DNA from: Nostoc sp. GT001
GTDB lineage: Bacteria; Cyanobacteriota; Cyanobacteriia; Cyanobacteriales; Nostocaceae
Length of the DNA stretch: 62,172 nt
Assembly (NCBI RefSeq): GCF_030382115.1
Contig: NZ_JAUDRJ010000003.1
Span: 2,508,005 to 2,570,176 of the forward strand
Direction: 5' to 3'
Positions within the stretch are counted from its first letter, which is position 1; every line of letters starts with the position of its first letter. The position numbers and the translations under genes are program-made. Of the stretch, positions 8,333-16,858 are shown in pieces. The notes beneath the pieces are model-generated. The model was not told where the DNA came from and made no database searches. It was given only the letters and a program-made list of their open reading frames with translations.

Positions 8333-9581
8333 AATCGGTAAGCGATCGCTGGGATAAAGTTGATTTGTGCTCAGCGAGGTAAGCTTGATATATCTCTGGC
8401 AATTCTTCGACTGTAACTTCTGCGTAGACGCCTAGCGGCTTGTCGTTAGACATCGCTCCTTGACCGAGAATTTGCTGCCCAATCTGATTTGTATAATAAG
8501 GTTTACCTTCAGCATCGATGATAAAGATACCGACCGGTATGGCTTCTAAAAATTGAGTTAGCTGACTCTGATTATGAAATAGCGCCTCATTTAAAACTTG
8601 CATCTCGGCATTCTTTGCTTCTAAAGCACTAAAGGATGCTTGTAGTTGCTTTGCCATAGTTTCAAATGATTTGGCTAGTTCCCCCAGTTCATCGGAACGC
8701 TGAATATCTGGTGTTTCCTCCCATTCACCTTGAGCAATTTTCTTCGCCGATCTGTTTAATTGCAAAATTGGCTTAATTACCCAACGAGCAGTCAAAATCC
8801 CAATTCTTGTAGCTACTAAAAAAGCCACTATACACAGCAAAATAGTGATGCGGGTGTTGGCATTAATTTGCTGCATAAATTCGCCTTCGGGAATCACCGC
8901 CACAATTAGCCAATCTAAACCCAGTTCGTCCTTCCAGCTTTTTACCTGTACAAAATAACGCATTCTATCGGCGGTAAAACTTAGTTGTTGCTTGCCCACA
9001 ACAAACTTAAGACTGCCAAAGCGTTCGATTAAAGACTGTGTTGTGAGTTTAATTAAAGGATTTTGACTATCTAATGCTGATAGACGTTTTCCTTTACCAT
9101 TAACGATCGTATATGGTGGCTCGCTAGTAGAAGAAGCCACTATATACCCAGAACGCTCTAAAATAAAAGTTTTACCCGACTCTTTGACCTTTAACTTAGC
9201 TAAAAACTTGCCAATTTGTGACAAAAGCAAATCAACACTAATCACCCCAACGAATTTGCGATTTTTATCGTAAACAGGATAGCTGGAAGATATGGATAAA
9301 ACTTCTGGTTTATCTTCCCATTGATAAATTTGACTCCAAACTCGTTTGCCGATCTTGACTGGATCTGTATACCAAGCTTCTGAGCGAGGATCGTAATTTT
9401 TAACTTCCTGTAAATGGCGGCGATTTCCCTGTTTGTCTGTAGGATAAACATAGAGTTTGCCTACACCATGCTTGGCGCTAACTTCATTAATTAAGAACTG
9501 GTCATTATCTAGACGCTCAACACCAATAAATTCACCTTTGGGATTGGCAAAGCTGTTGTAGCCAACATTGAAAACCTGCAT
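8298..9581 (-). pseudogene. Broken hybrid histidine kinase, middle piece (extracellular Cache-like sensor, HAMP, PAS)
   Basis: This 427-codon frame reads as the sensing half of the same kinase. It has an extracytoplasmic Cache-like region (YNSFANPKGEFIGVERL, then LEVKNYDPRSEAWY-type motifs), a transmembrane helix (about ITILLCIVAFLVATRIGIL), a HAMP region (WVIKPILQLNRSAKKIAQGE) and most of a PAS domain (FLEAIPVGIFIIDAEGKPYY). It then runs out of frame at about 8372 and ends in unrelated residues. Its ATG is internal: the same frame continues upstream as NYFWKQM, the natural join to the piece at 9602-9943. A short repeat at 8418-8462 adds AMSNDKPLGVYAE inside the PAS domain. Confidence 0.85.
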
Positions 9582-9601
9582 TTGTTTCCAAAAGTAATTG
9601 C

Positions 9602-9943
9602 TTAGGTGGTTTGAAAGTCCGAAAGGTTGAGCAAACCTAGCTCAATTGCATCTAAGTTGATTTGATTAATTTGCTTCGGAGTTGTTAAATAGCTATCGAG
9701 ATGCTGTTCAATGCGATCGCAGATTTCATTTTCTAATTGAGTAGCAAGCTCCCTTACCGCTTTTTGGCCGTTTTGATACGAAAGATAGCCCACAAGTCCC
9801 ACCGCGCCACAAATTTGCAAGATAAAGGGCACAATCAGAACATATCTCAGGGGCATCTTGGCATAAACTTTGCCAACTAAGCGATTAAATGATTTGACGG
9901 GCTGAAGTTTGGATAACATTGTAGTTTTATTCTTCCCCAGCAT
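9602..9943 (-). pseudogene. Broken hybrid histidine kinase, N-terminal piece (signal anchor)
   Basis: This 113-codon frame has a basic N-terminus, one transmembrane helix (MPLRYVLIVPFILQICGAVG) and the first part of the extracytoplasmic domain, ending LNLSDFQTT then TAA. In another frame the next bases read SNYFWKQMQVFNVGYNSF, a natural continuation, so a small indel at about 9600-9602 interrupts the gene. Together with the break at about 8372, the locus 6212-9943 is one gene of about 1,240 codons with two frameshifts. Upstream is the promoter region of the set. It could also be an assembly error. Confidence 0.82.
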
Positions 9944-10443
9944 CTACTAGGTGCATTTTGCCGTGCTAGCTACATTCTATATAAGTATAATTACGGCAGA
10001 CATCGCTCTTTATGAAAATTTTATATTTTTAGTATAAAATAGTACGAAATACTTATAATTGTTTGACTGGCTGACTTCCTCCAACGCCTAATTTTCAACC
10101 TTTGTACAGGAGTAGTCCACTATATAAATCGTCAACGTGGGTACGCGATCGCACCTGAATTTTCTCAGTTTTATCTGGCGATATTTCCACAAATTTTCTC
10201 AGATGAACTGAAATTTAACCAATAAGCTCCAGTATGCCATTCTAAAATTCAGGTTGCCATTAGCACCTAATCTTAAATTTAATTTTTAATTGCTGACGTG
10301 TTGATTTTCTGGTCTGGAAACCCCTGGACTTGTACAATAACTTATATTTAATTACAGCAATTTTAGAATTGTTATGCAAATACACAGCATAAACAAAAAA
10401 AATCCAAGAAAATTTACTTTGTATTTTCTATTTTTACAAAATA
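9944..10443. other. Intergenic region with an orphan open segment
   Basis: There is no complete gene. On the plus strand, 10067-10225 is open for 52 codons between a TGA and a TAA and reads like protein (VVHYINRQRGYAIAPEFSQF), but it has no start codon and no family that I recognise. It may be a gene remnant. The rest is AT-rich. Confidence 0.4.
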
Positions 10444-11259
10444 TTAACTTTGTTCTACATTTGTGTCAACTTCATCACCGATTTGTAAAATTTTTCCGGC
10501 TGATGATGGGGGTAGTTGAGTATTGATACTCAATCGATAAAAGTGATTAAAAGGCGATGAAGCAACCCAATTTGGCAAAGTTGCTTGTCGCTGGGTTGTA
10601 AAGATTTTTTGAAAGTTTGGGTAAGCTTCCCCTAAGTAAGAATTGCGTGTTGGGACTATACAACGCTGACATGGGTTAACCCCAAAAAAGTCTACATCTC
10701 CCACTCGAAAAAAGACTAAATCACCTTGTTCGCTAAATAGCCGATCTTCCCAAAATGCTGGGACGCCATCGATCTCGATGTTGGCACGCATCCGACGGCG
10801 CATTTCATCTACACTTAAACCAGGAAACCAAGAAGCGACCTCTGCCAATGTGGCCGTACTAATTACCGTTGGGCCAAGTGAGTGTGTATCGTCAGGAAAA
10901 CCCATCAAAGAGTTTTGTCCCAATGTGACAGCAAACTCAAAATAATCACTCAAAGCTGCCTCTAATGCTTGCCGTTCCTCATCCAGATGAAAAATTTGTT
11001 CTAAGTTGCGATCGGGGATTTGCAACGAGATAGTTCTATTTAAGAGTGCAAATTGTGCCCTTATTAAATGGATTTTAGCATGACGCTTGCCATTGACAAA
11101 TCTACCTTGTTCGTCAAAAATGGCAAACTCGCGGTCATACTGTAGTGCGCCACTGGCAAGAACTCTAGCGCTCTCAACTTCAACACCATCCAGTGATTTA
11201 ACTGGATACAGTAAAATCTTAGCTAGGTAAGGTGTCACGTCGCTTTGCTCCGAATTCAA
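10444..11259 (-). CDS. MOSC domain protein (mARC/YcbX-like)
   Basis: The 271-residue protein begins with the MOSC N-terminal beta-barrel (YLAKILLYPVKSLDGVEVES). The MOSC domain follows, with the characteristic FFGVNPCQRCIVPTRN segment (about residues 205-220). In this family the Cys of the PCxRC motif coordinates the molybdenum cofactor, and such proteins reduce N-hydroxylated compounds or transfer sulfur. It is slightly shorter than bacterial YcbX proteins and lacks a C-terminal 2Fe-2S ferredoxin domain, so it would need a separate electron donor. No molybdopterin genes are nearby. The downstream spacer holds TTCAAAA tandem units and a TGTACTGAGCTTGTCGAAGT repeat. Confidence 0.87.
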   Translation of the reverse strand: MNSEQSDVTPYLAKILLYPVKSLDGVEVESARVLASGALQYDREFAIFDEQGRFVNGKRHAKIHLIRAQFALLNRTISLQIPDRNLEQIFHLDEERQALEAALSDYFEFAVTLGQNSLMGFPDDTHSLGPTVISTATLAEVASWFPGLSVDEMRRRMRANIEIDGVPAFWEDRLFSEQGDLVFFRVGDVDFFGVNPCQRCIVPTRNSYLGEAYPNFQKIFTTQRQATLPNWVASSPFNHFYRLSINTQLPPSSAGKILQIGDEVDTNVEQS

Positions 11260-11330
11260 AATTCAAAACTTGTACTGAGCTTGTCGAAGTATTCAAAATT
11301 CAAAATTCATCCTTTTCGTTTTCGGTCATA
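11246..11330. repeat. TTCAAAA-type tandem repeats with a dispersed repeat
   Basis: Units of AATTCAAAATTCAAAA surround the block TGTACTGAGCTTGTCGAAGT at about 11271-11290. A similar pair flanks 16685-16765. It is a non-coding spacer element. Confidence 0.55.
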
Positions 11331-11495
11331 GCAATATTTGGATTTGAGATTTGGCGAAAAGTCGCAGTATCTCGCAAAGAGCGAACTAAAATTTTCAAGA
11401 CGGATTTTGGATTTTAGATTGGTGATTTAGTAGTCCCCAATCTAAAATCTAAAATTCTTTTGTTAATGAGCTATTTGAGCAATATTGTTTGTTAA

Positions 11496-12137
11496 TTATG
11501 GATATACTGGCGATTTATCGATGCCGCCAACATGATTTAAAGGCCAGAAGCGAACTACAGCACGTCCAATAATATTCTGGCGGGGGACAACACCCCAGCA
11601 GCGACTATCATAACTACTGTTACGATTATCACCCAGTACTAAATATGAATCGGCTGGTATAGTCTGGGGTTTGGCTAAAAAAGGTGGCTGTGGCCCTGAT
11701 TGGCAAACATCAATAACCGTAGTCTGCCCAGAACCGAGGTAATTGGCTTCTGGGAGAGGTTTGTTGTTGATATAGACTTTGCCATCCTTAAGTTGTATTT
11801 TTTCTCCAGGTAAGGCAATTATACGTTTAATAAAAGCATCTTGATATTGTTCTTTTTGCAGCTCTTTCGTCGGGGAAAATACTACTATGTCTCCCCGCTG
11901 CGGATCGGCAAATTTATACTTCAACTTATCGACAATAATTTTGTCTGCCTCCCACTGGTTTGGTGTACCATGCAAAGTCGGTTCCATTGAACCAGAAGGA
12001 ATCCAGCGTGCTTCAGCAACAAAGGTACGAATTCCTAGAGCTAGAACAATACTCAATACAATTGTTCTACCTAGCTCTGCGATCCAAGAATTATCGGGTT
12101 GTTGACTAGAGTTGTTATCAGACACTTGATTATGCAT
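11496..12137 (-). CDS. lepB: Signal peptidase I
   Basis: The 213-residue membrane protease removes signal peptides from exported proteins. One N-terminal transmembrane helix (about residues 24-44) precedes the catalytic Ser in WIPSGSMEPTL. The general-base Lys lies in DAFIKRIIALPGEKI, and the C-terminal box VLGDNRNSSYDSRCWGVVP is complete. The length is usual for cyanobacterial LepB. It is a single-gene unit; cyanobacteria often carry two lepB paralogues, and which one this is cannot be told from the window. Confidence 0.95.
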   Translation of the reverse strand: MHNQVSDNNSSQQPDNSWIAELGRTIVLSIVLALGIRTFVAEARWIPSGSMEPTLHGTPNQWEADKIIVDKLKYKFADPQRGDIVVFSPTKELQKEQYQDAFIKRIIALPGEKIQLKDGKVYINNKPLPEANYLGSGQTTVIDVCQSGPQPPFLAKPQTIPADSYLVLGDNRNSSYDSRCWGVVPRQNIIGRAVVRFWPLNHVGGIDKSPVYP

Positions 12138-12562
12138 GAAATTACTTAACTTGACGAAAGATGTAGGTAATTAACTCACCTAGTGAGACTTTATCTGTTA
12201 ATCTTAACGGGAAAATTTTAATTTCCTAGTTATGTTTGCATCTTGACTACCAATTTTAGATTGTGGATTGGGAAGGAGGCAGGGGGCAGTGTTTCGACTA
12301 CGCTCAACAACTAAACAGGGCGTAGGAGGTTTGAATTTAGATGAGGCTTCTATATGAGACGCTCTCGCGTTCACCCCTATCTAATTCCAGTTCACCAAAT
12401 CGGAGATTTTGTGGGGGATTTAAACTCCTGCTGCCTCTCTTGTTAAAAATAAACTTTTTTTTAAGGCGCGGCAAAAATTGGTTACTCCGATCGCGAATAA
12501 GTTTAACCTAAAAGCATGGTTCTCTGTAATACATAGCTCGCTGTTTAAACTTGGTTATCCCT
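12138..12562. other. Intergenic region between divergent lepB and pyrC
   Basis: It must hold the promoters of both genes. A repeat-like block (GTTTCGACTACGCTCAACAA) lies at about 12291-12310. Two short heptamer-like stretches are seen. No gene and no clear operator were found. Confidence 0.5.
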
Positions 12563-13882
12563 ATGTCATCTCCAAAAATGTTACTGATTCGCCGCGCTCG
12601 CATAATCTTACCCAATGGTGAACTGATGGTTGGAGATGTGTTGACGCGCGATCGCCAAATAGTCGAAGTTGCGCCAGAAATCTCCCAAACAGCACTAGCC
12701 ACTGAAATTGACGCAGAAGGCTTAACTTTGTTGCCAGGAGTTATCGATCCGCAGGTGCATTTCCGCGAACCTGGATTAGAACACAAAGAAGATTTATTCA
12801 CCGCCAGTTGTGCCTGTGCTAAAGGGGGAGTCACTTCTTTTTTAGAAATGCCCAATACGCGCCCCCTAACTACGACACAACAGGCTTTAGACGACAAGCT
12901 AGAACGGGCCTCACACAAATCCTTAGTTAATTATGGCTTTTTTATTGGGGCGACAGCAGAGAATTTACCAGATTTGCTTTTAGCAAAGCCAACACCGGGA
13001 ATTAAGATTTTCATGGGGTCGATGCATGGTCAGTTGTTGATTGATGGTGAAACAGCATTGGAGGCGATATTTGCTAAAGGCGATCGCTTAATTGCCGTTC
13101 ATGCTGAAGACCAAGCTAGAATCAACCAACGCCGCCAAGAATTTGCCAACATTCACGATCCAGCTGTTCACTCGCAAATTCAAGATAATCAAGCGGCGTT
13201 GCTGGCAACCCAACTAGCATTAAAACTTTCTCAAAAATATCAACGTCGGTTGCATATTCTTCACATGTCAACTGCTGAAGAAGCAGATTTACTGCGTCAG
13301 GAGAAACCGAGTTGGGTGACAGCAGAGGTTACGCCACAGCATTTATTGTTGAATACTAGTGCATATAAAACGATTGGCACATTAGCACAGATGAATCCAC
13401 CTTTGCGATCGCCCCACGATAACGAAGTTCTCTGGCAAGCTTTGCGCGATGGCGTGATTGATTTCATTGCCACAGATCACGCGCCACATACCTTAGAAGA
13501 AAAAGCTCAAGAATATCCCAATAGCCCTTCAGGAATGCCTGGAGTGGAAACTTCCCTCGCTTTGATGTTAACTGCGGCAATGGAGGGCAAGTGTACCGTT
13601 GCTCAAGTTGTGAACTGGATGTCTAAAGCTGTAGCTGTGGCTTATGGTATTCCTAATAAGGGAGCGATCGCCCCTGGTTACGATGCCGATTTGGTGCTTG
13701 TAGATTTAAATACATACCGCCCAGTCCAGCGTGAGGAACTTTTAACCAAATGCCATTGGAGTCCCTTTGAAGGCTGGAACCTGACTGGCTGGGCTAAAAC
13801 CACCATTGTCGGCGGTGAAATAGTTTATGACAAAGGCCAGGTAAATACGCAAGTGCGGGGTCAAGCTTTAACTTTCTTGTAG
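12563..13882 (+). CDS. pyrC: Dihydroorotase
   Basis: The protein catalyses ring closure of carbamoyl-aspartate in pyrimidine synthesis. Its amidohydrolase fold shows the metal-site region GVIDPQVHFREPG, the carbamylated Lys in GIKIFMGSMHG, His in LIAVHAED and LHILHMSTAEE, and the catalytic Asp in FIATDHAPH. The first His of the usual HxH pair is Gln64 here (codon 12752-12754), so metal binding may differ; this may be a trait of the cyanobacterial subgroup. I chose the ATG at 12563 rather than a TTG at 12551 because MSSPKMLLIRRARI is a normal family start. It gives 439 residues. Confidence 0.93.
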   Translation: MSSPKMLLIRRARIILPNGELMVGDVLTRDRQIVEVAPEISQTALATEIDAEGLTLLPGVIDPQVHFREPGLEHKEDLFTASCACAKGGVTSFLEMPNTRPLTTTQQALDDKLERASHKSLVNYGFFIGATAENLPDLLLAKPTPGIKIFMGSMHGQLLIDGETALEAIFAKGDRLIAVHAEDQARINQRRQEFANIHDPAVHSQIQDNQAALLATQLALKLSQKYQRRLHILHMSTAEEADLLRQEKPSWVTAEVTPQHLLLNTSAYKTIGTLAQMNPPLRSPHDNEVLWQALRDGVIDFIATDHAPHTLEEKAQEYPNSPSGMPGVETSLALMLTAAMEGKCTVAQVVNWMSKAVAVAYGIPNKGAIAPGYDADLVLVDLNTYRPVQREELLTKCHWSPFEGWNLTGWAKTTIVGGEIVYDKGQVNTQVRGQALTFL

Positions 13883-14432
13883 CAAATATTTATTTAACCT
13901 TACTAAAACCCTGAATTTACAGCAACTACATAAGATATATTCCTCCCCAACCTTCATGCCAGATTGTGCAGGTGGGGTATTTCTGTACCTCACAACGTAG
14001 AAATTTGCTGGATTTCTAAGTGTTTCAAGTTAAATCATCACAAAGATGCGATAAATCGCCGTCTCTACGAAAGATTGACTATTGTAGAGACGGCGATTTA
14101 TCGCGTCTCTTGCCTTAATCGAACAGTGTTGAGGGAGGCGGAGCCTCTAGGACGGAATTTCCAGTCGAAGACTGGGAATGAAACAATATCTAAAAGCTGC
14201 TTCTAAGATGGCTTTCACGTTAAGTTAACACCAATCCTAGGCATACCCCCTCTACGCAAAAGCAAGCTATACGTAGTGTCTCGTAGAGAAGGCACTTCAT
14301 TAAAAAAAACTTAGGTATTCTTCCAGTCGGATAAGTCGGATAAGTCGGATAAGAGTAAACAAGCTAATGGAACCGTATTGTGATTCATCTCATGATGCTT
14401 GTCCACAGAAAAATAATCAAAGAGAATTGCTT
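13883..14432. other. Intergenic region with long inverted repeat
   Basis: No gene is supported. It carries the perfect hairpin at 14048-14104, a fragment of the GTTAAGTTAACACCAAT dispersed repeat (about 14219), and three copies of CGGATAAGT-like units at 14330-14353 just before the patatin gene. Confidence 0.55.
14048..14104. repeat. Perfect 21-bp inverted repeat (GCGATAAATCGCCGTCTCTA family)
   Basis: The left arm at 14048-14068 and right arm at 14084-14104 are perfectly complementary with a 15-base loop. Shorter relatives (ACGCGATAAATTGCGTCTC) occur at about 40390-40410 and 40464-40485, and inside hpt at 48994-49050. It may serve as a terminator for pyrC, but its wide copy spread suggests a mobile repeat. 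Confidence 0.8.
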
Positions 14433-15608
14433 ATGTCCTTCAGAATTTTGGCTTTAGACGGTGGCGGTATTCGTGGAGTTGTTGCAGCACGAATACTTCA
14501 ACAAGTAGAACAAGAAATTAGAAATCAGGGAAAAGGAGAGTTTTTACACGAATATTTTGACATGGTTGCTGGTACTTCTACTGGTTCAATATTAGCAGGA
14601 GGAATTGCTCTCGGAAATGAGAGCGATGAACTCATTAGAATGTATAAAAATAGAGGTAAAGATATATTCCCTCTGGAGATCAAAGAGCGCTACAAAAACT
14701 TTCCGTCCATCATCAAATCAATTATTGAGGTATTTTCTCCATCTAAATATTCTCATGATGGAATTACTAGCGTACTCAAAGATGCCTATAAATCCACAAG
14801 AATCAAGGATATCGAAAAACCCATTCTTTTGATTCTTGCTTACGATACGCTATATCGCAACACCACCTTTTTTACAAATTGTCATCCCGATTTAGGAGAC
14901 AGATGGTACGATGACTGCTATTTATGGGAAATATGTACCGCTTCTGCCTCAGCGCCTACTTTTTTTCCACCATATAAATTAGAACCTGTAGATAAACAAA
15001 AATTTGGTGACTGGGAATTTCCACACATTGATGGAGGAGTTTCTGCTAATAACCCTGCTCTTGCAGCTTTGAGTTTAGTGATGAGGATTAGTCAGTCTTC
15101 AGTATCTCCAGAAATCAAGCAACAATATAAACTAGATAATCTGCGATTGGAAGATATTTCTATTCTTTCTATTGGCACAGGTCAAACTGGTCAACCATAT
15201 CAATATAAGCAAATCAGCAAATGGAGAGGCTTAGACTGGATCAAAAATCTTACTAACATATTCATGGAACCTACATCTGAGATTGATAGTACGATTTGCC
15301 GACAAATTATGGGTGGATATGAGTCTAAACGTTACTTACGTCTTCAGTTTGACTTAAATGAGACATTTAAACCTAAGCCAAAAGAGACTTATAAAGATCC
15401 TCGCATTGTCTTACCTCCAGAAGAGCGGAAAAATAAATTTACAGGGGAAAAAGTCACTGAAGAAATAGATAATACTAATTCCGAGATTCTTCAGCAGTTA
15501 ATAGATACTACCTCTGCATTCATCGATCAGGGTCTTACGTATTACACCAGAGACGATTCCGGTTCTCCGATAAAAAAGGCGATCGCATCTTTTATTAAAG
15601 ATAACTAG
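14433..15608 (+). CDS. Patatin-like phospholipase
   Basis: The 391-residue lipid hydrolase uses a Ser-Asp dyad. The oxyanion box is ALDGGGIRG right at the N-terminus, the nucleophile elbow is MVAGTSTGSI, and the Asp lies in HIDGGVSANNP. It is close in form to patatins such as the CBASS effector CapV, but no cyclic-nucleotide synthase or other defence gene lies beside it, so a defence role is not supported. An ATG 66 bases upstream (14367) would add MEPYCDSSHDACPQKNNQREL, which is not family-like; I prefer the ATG at 14433. It is AT-rich relative to pyrC. Confidence 0.88.
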   Translation: MSFRILALDGGGIRGVVAARILQQVEQEIRNQGKGEFLHEYFDMVAGTSTGSILAGGIALGNESDELIRMYKNRGKDIFPLEIKERYKNFPSIIKSIIEVFSPSKYSHDGITSVLKDAYKSTRIKDIEKPILLILAYDTLYRNTTFFTNCHPDLGDRWYDDCYLWEICTASASAPTFFPPYKLEPVDKQKFGDWEFPHIDGGVSANNPALAALSLVMRISQSSVSPEIKQQYKLDNLRLEDISILSIGTGQTGQPYQYKQISKWRGLDWIKNLTNIFMEPTSEIDSTICRQIMGGYESKRYLRLQFDLNETFKPKPKETYKDPRIVLPPEERKNKFTGEKVTEEIDNTNSEILQQLIDTTSAFIDQGLTYYTRDDSGSPIKKAIASFIKDN

Positions 15609-16107
15609 CGAACTGTGTCATTATTTACAACTGTCTACAATTGGATGGGTATTCAAACCCCAACCAATTGATTTTTACATGCCGTTCAAGACTTTTTCTG
15701 GCTCGTTGCATCAGCTTAGATAATCAAGGAGCGATGCCTACGGTGGTCACTGAGCCTTGCCGTTCGCGGAGCGTCTCGTAGAGAAGTGCGGTAAACTACG
15801 CACGTAAGCTCTAGCAATAACTGCCTTCTTTGATAAATTCTAGAAATTGTATTTAATTTACTAATTAAAATTTGCTTTTCTGATAAAGTTTAGTAAAGTC
15901 AAGCTTTACCTCTTCTTTGTACTACTACTATCACATCGTAATAATACCTAAGTTTTTTAATTAGTAATTAACGAGGAGAAGATATAAAAAATCTTTTAGC
16001 AACAAAATAGAATGTGTAATTCAATACATTTTTCTCAGCCCTGTTTTGTGTTGTTGCCGCAGTATTTACCGAATCTTTTCCATGAGAACTGAGGCAGAGA
16101 AAATAAT
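15609..16107. other. Intergenic region with dispersed repeat
   Basis: The only feature seen is a dispersed repeat at about 15729-15793 (GGAGCGATGCCTACGGTGGT, CACTGAGCCTTGCCG, GGAGCGTCTCGTAGAGAAGT). The remainder is AT-rich with no gene; an AGGAG at about 15973 is too far from the next start to be its ribosome site. Confidence 0.55.
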
Positions 16108-16668
16108 ATGTTTTTAGACATTTTAGCTAGCCTGCAACGGTTATTTGTTGGTTATATTCCAGCCGCTGTATTGGGTAGTTTTATCGGATATTTTATCGGG
16201 ATAAATAGCATGGTTTATCAGCTATTTCGGCTGATATTTCAGATACCTCATAGTATCCCTCCTATCGCTTTGCTACCTATTGCTCTCATCGCGTTTCAAG
16301 AGAGCGACTCGGCTGCTATTGTAGTAGTTTTTCTGGGGACTCTTTGGACGATGATTATTAATACAGCAATAGGGATGCGGCATTTCAAGAGACAGAATAA
16401 TAACTTTCGAGTAGCTATTTTTCATATATTTCATGCGTTGAAAGTTAGTATTTGGGTAGCCTGGTTTATCGTTATTGCCACAGAAATGTTAACAGGCCCA
16501 AGAGGACTTGGCTTCACCCTCTGGGATGCTTATAAAGCTGGCAATACTGATTACATAATCCAGGAAATCTTATACATCGGTATTATTGGATTTTTGCTGG
16601 ATCAGTTACTAGATTTCGCAGCCTATCTTCTCTCGCAAATGGTTTCAGATGGGAAAAAATCTTCTTAA
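16108..16668 (+). CDS. Shortened ABC-transporter permease (NrtB/SsuC-like), orphan
   Basis: The 186-residue membrane protein has five or so hydrophobic segments. Its start LASLQRLFVGY, the PPIALLPIALIAF segment and the end RGLGFTLWDAY follow permeases for nitrate, bicarbonate or sulfonate. Family members are about 270 residues. This one lacks the first transmembrane region, and the cytoplasmic EAA loop that docks on the ATPase is cut short (between TAIGMRHFKRQ and ALKVSIWVAW). No ATPase or binding-protein gene is adjacent. It is open and undamaged, so it may be a specialised short form, or a decaying permease. Confidence 0.7.
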   Translation: MFLDILASLQRLFVGYIPAAVLGSFIGYFIGINSMVYQLFRLIFQIPHSIPPIALLPIALIAFQESDSAAIVVVFLGTLWTMIINTAIGMRHFKRQNNNFRVAIFHIFHALKVSIWVAWFIVIATEMLTGPRGLGFTLWDAYKAGNTDYIIQEILYIGIIGFLLDQLLDFAAYLLSQMVSDGKKSS

Positions 16669-16858
16669 ACTTTATCGAACAGTATTCAGGAGTCAGGAGT
16701 CAGAATTCAGAATGAATTGTGTACGACACTTCGACAGGCTCAGTGCATCGCTGGCGGGTAGCGCAGCTTCTTGATTCTGAATTTTTCTTTTCTAGTACAA
16801 CACGGTGGAAATAAACCACCCATTCCAAATCAATGAAATGCTAATGCTGTATTCATTT

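Noticed and set aside
13964..14206. Frame of 80 codons after pyrC
   Set aside because: It consists of the inverted repeat at 14048-14104 and flanking repeats.
14433..16668. Patatin plus membrane protein as a CBASS-like defence system
   Set aside because: No nucleotide cyclase, Cap2/Cap3 or HORMA genes, and the permease belongs to a transport family 500 bp away.
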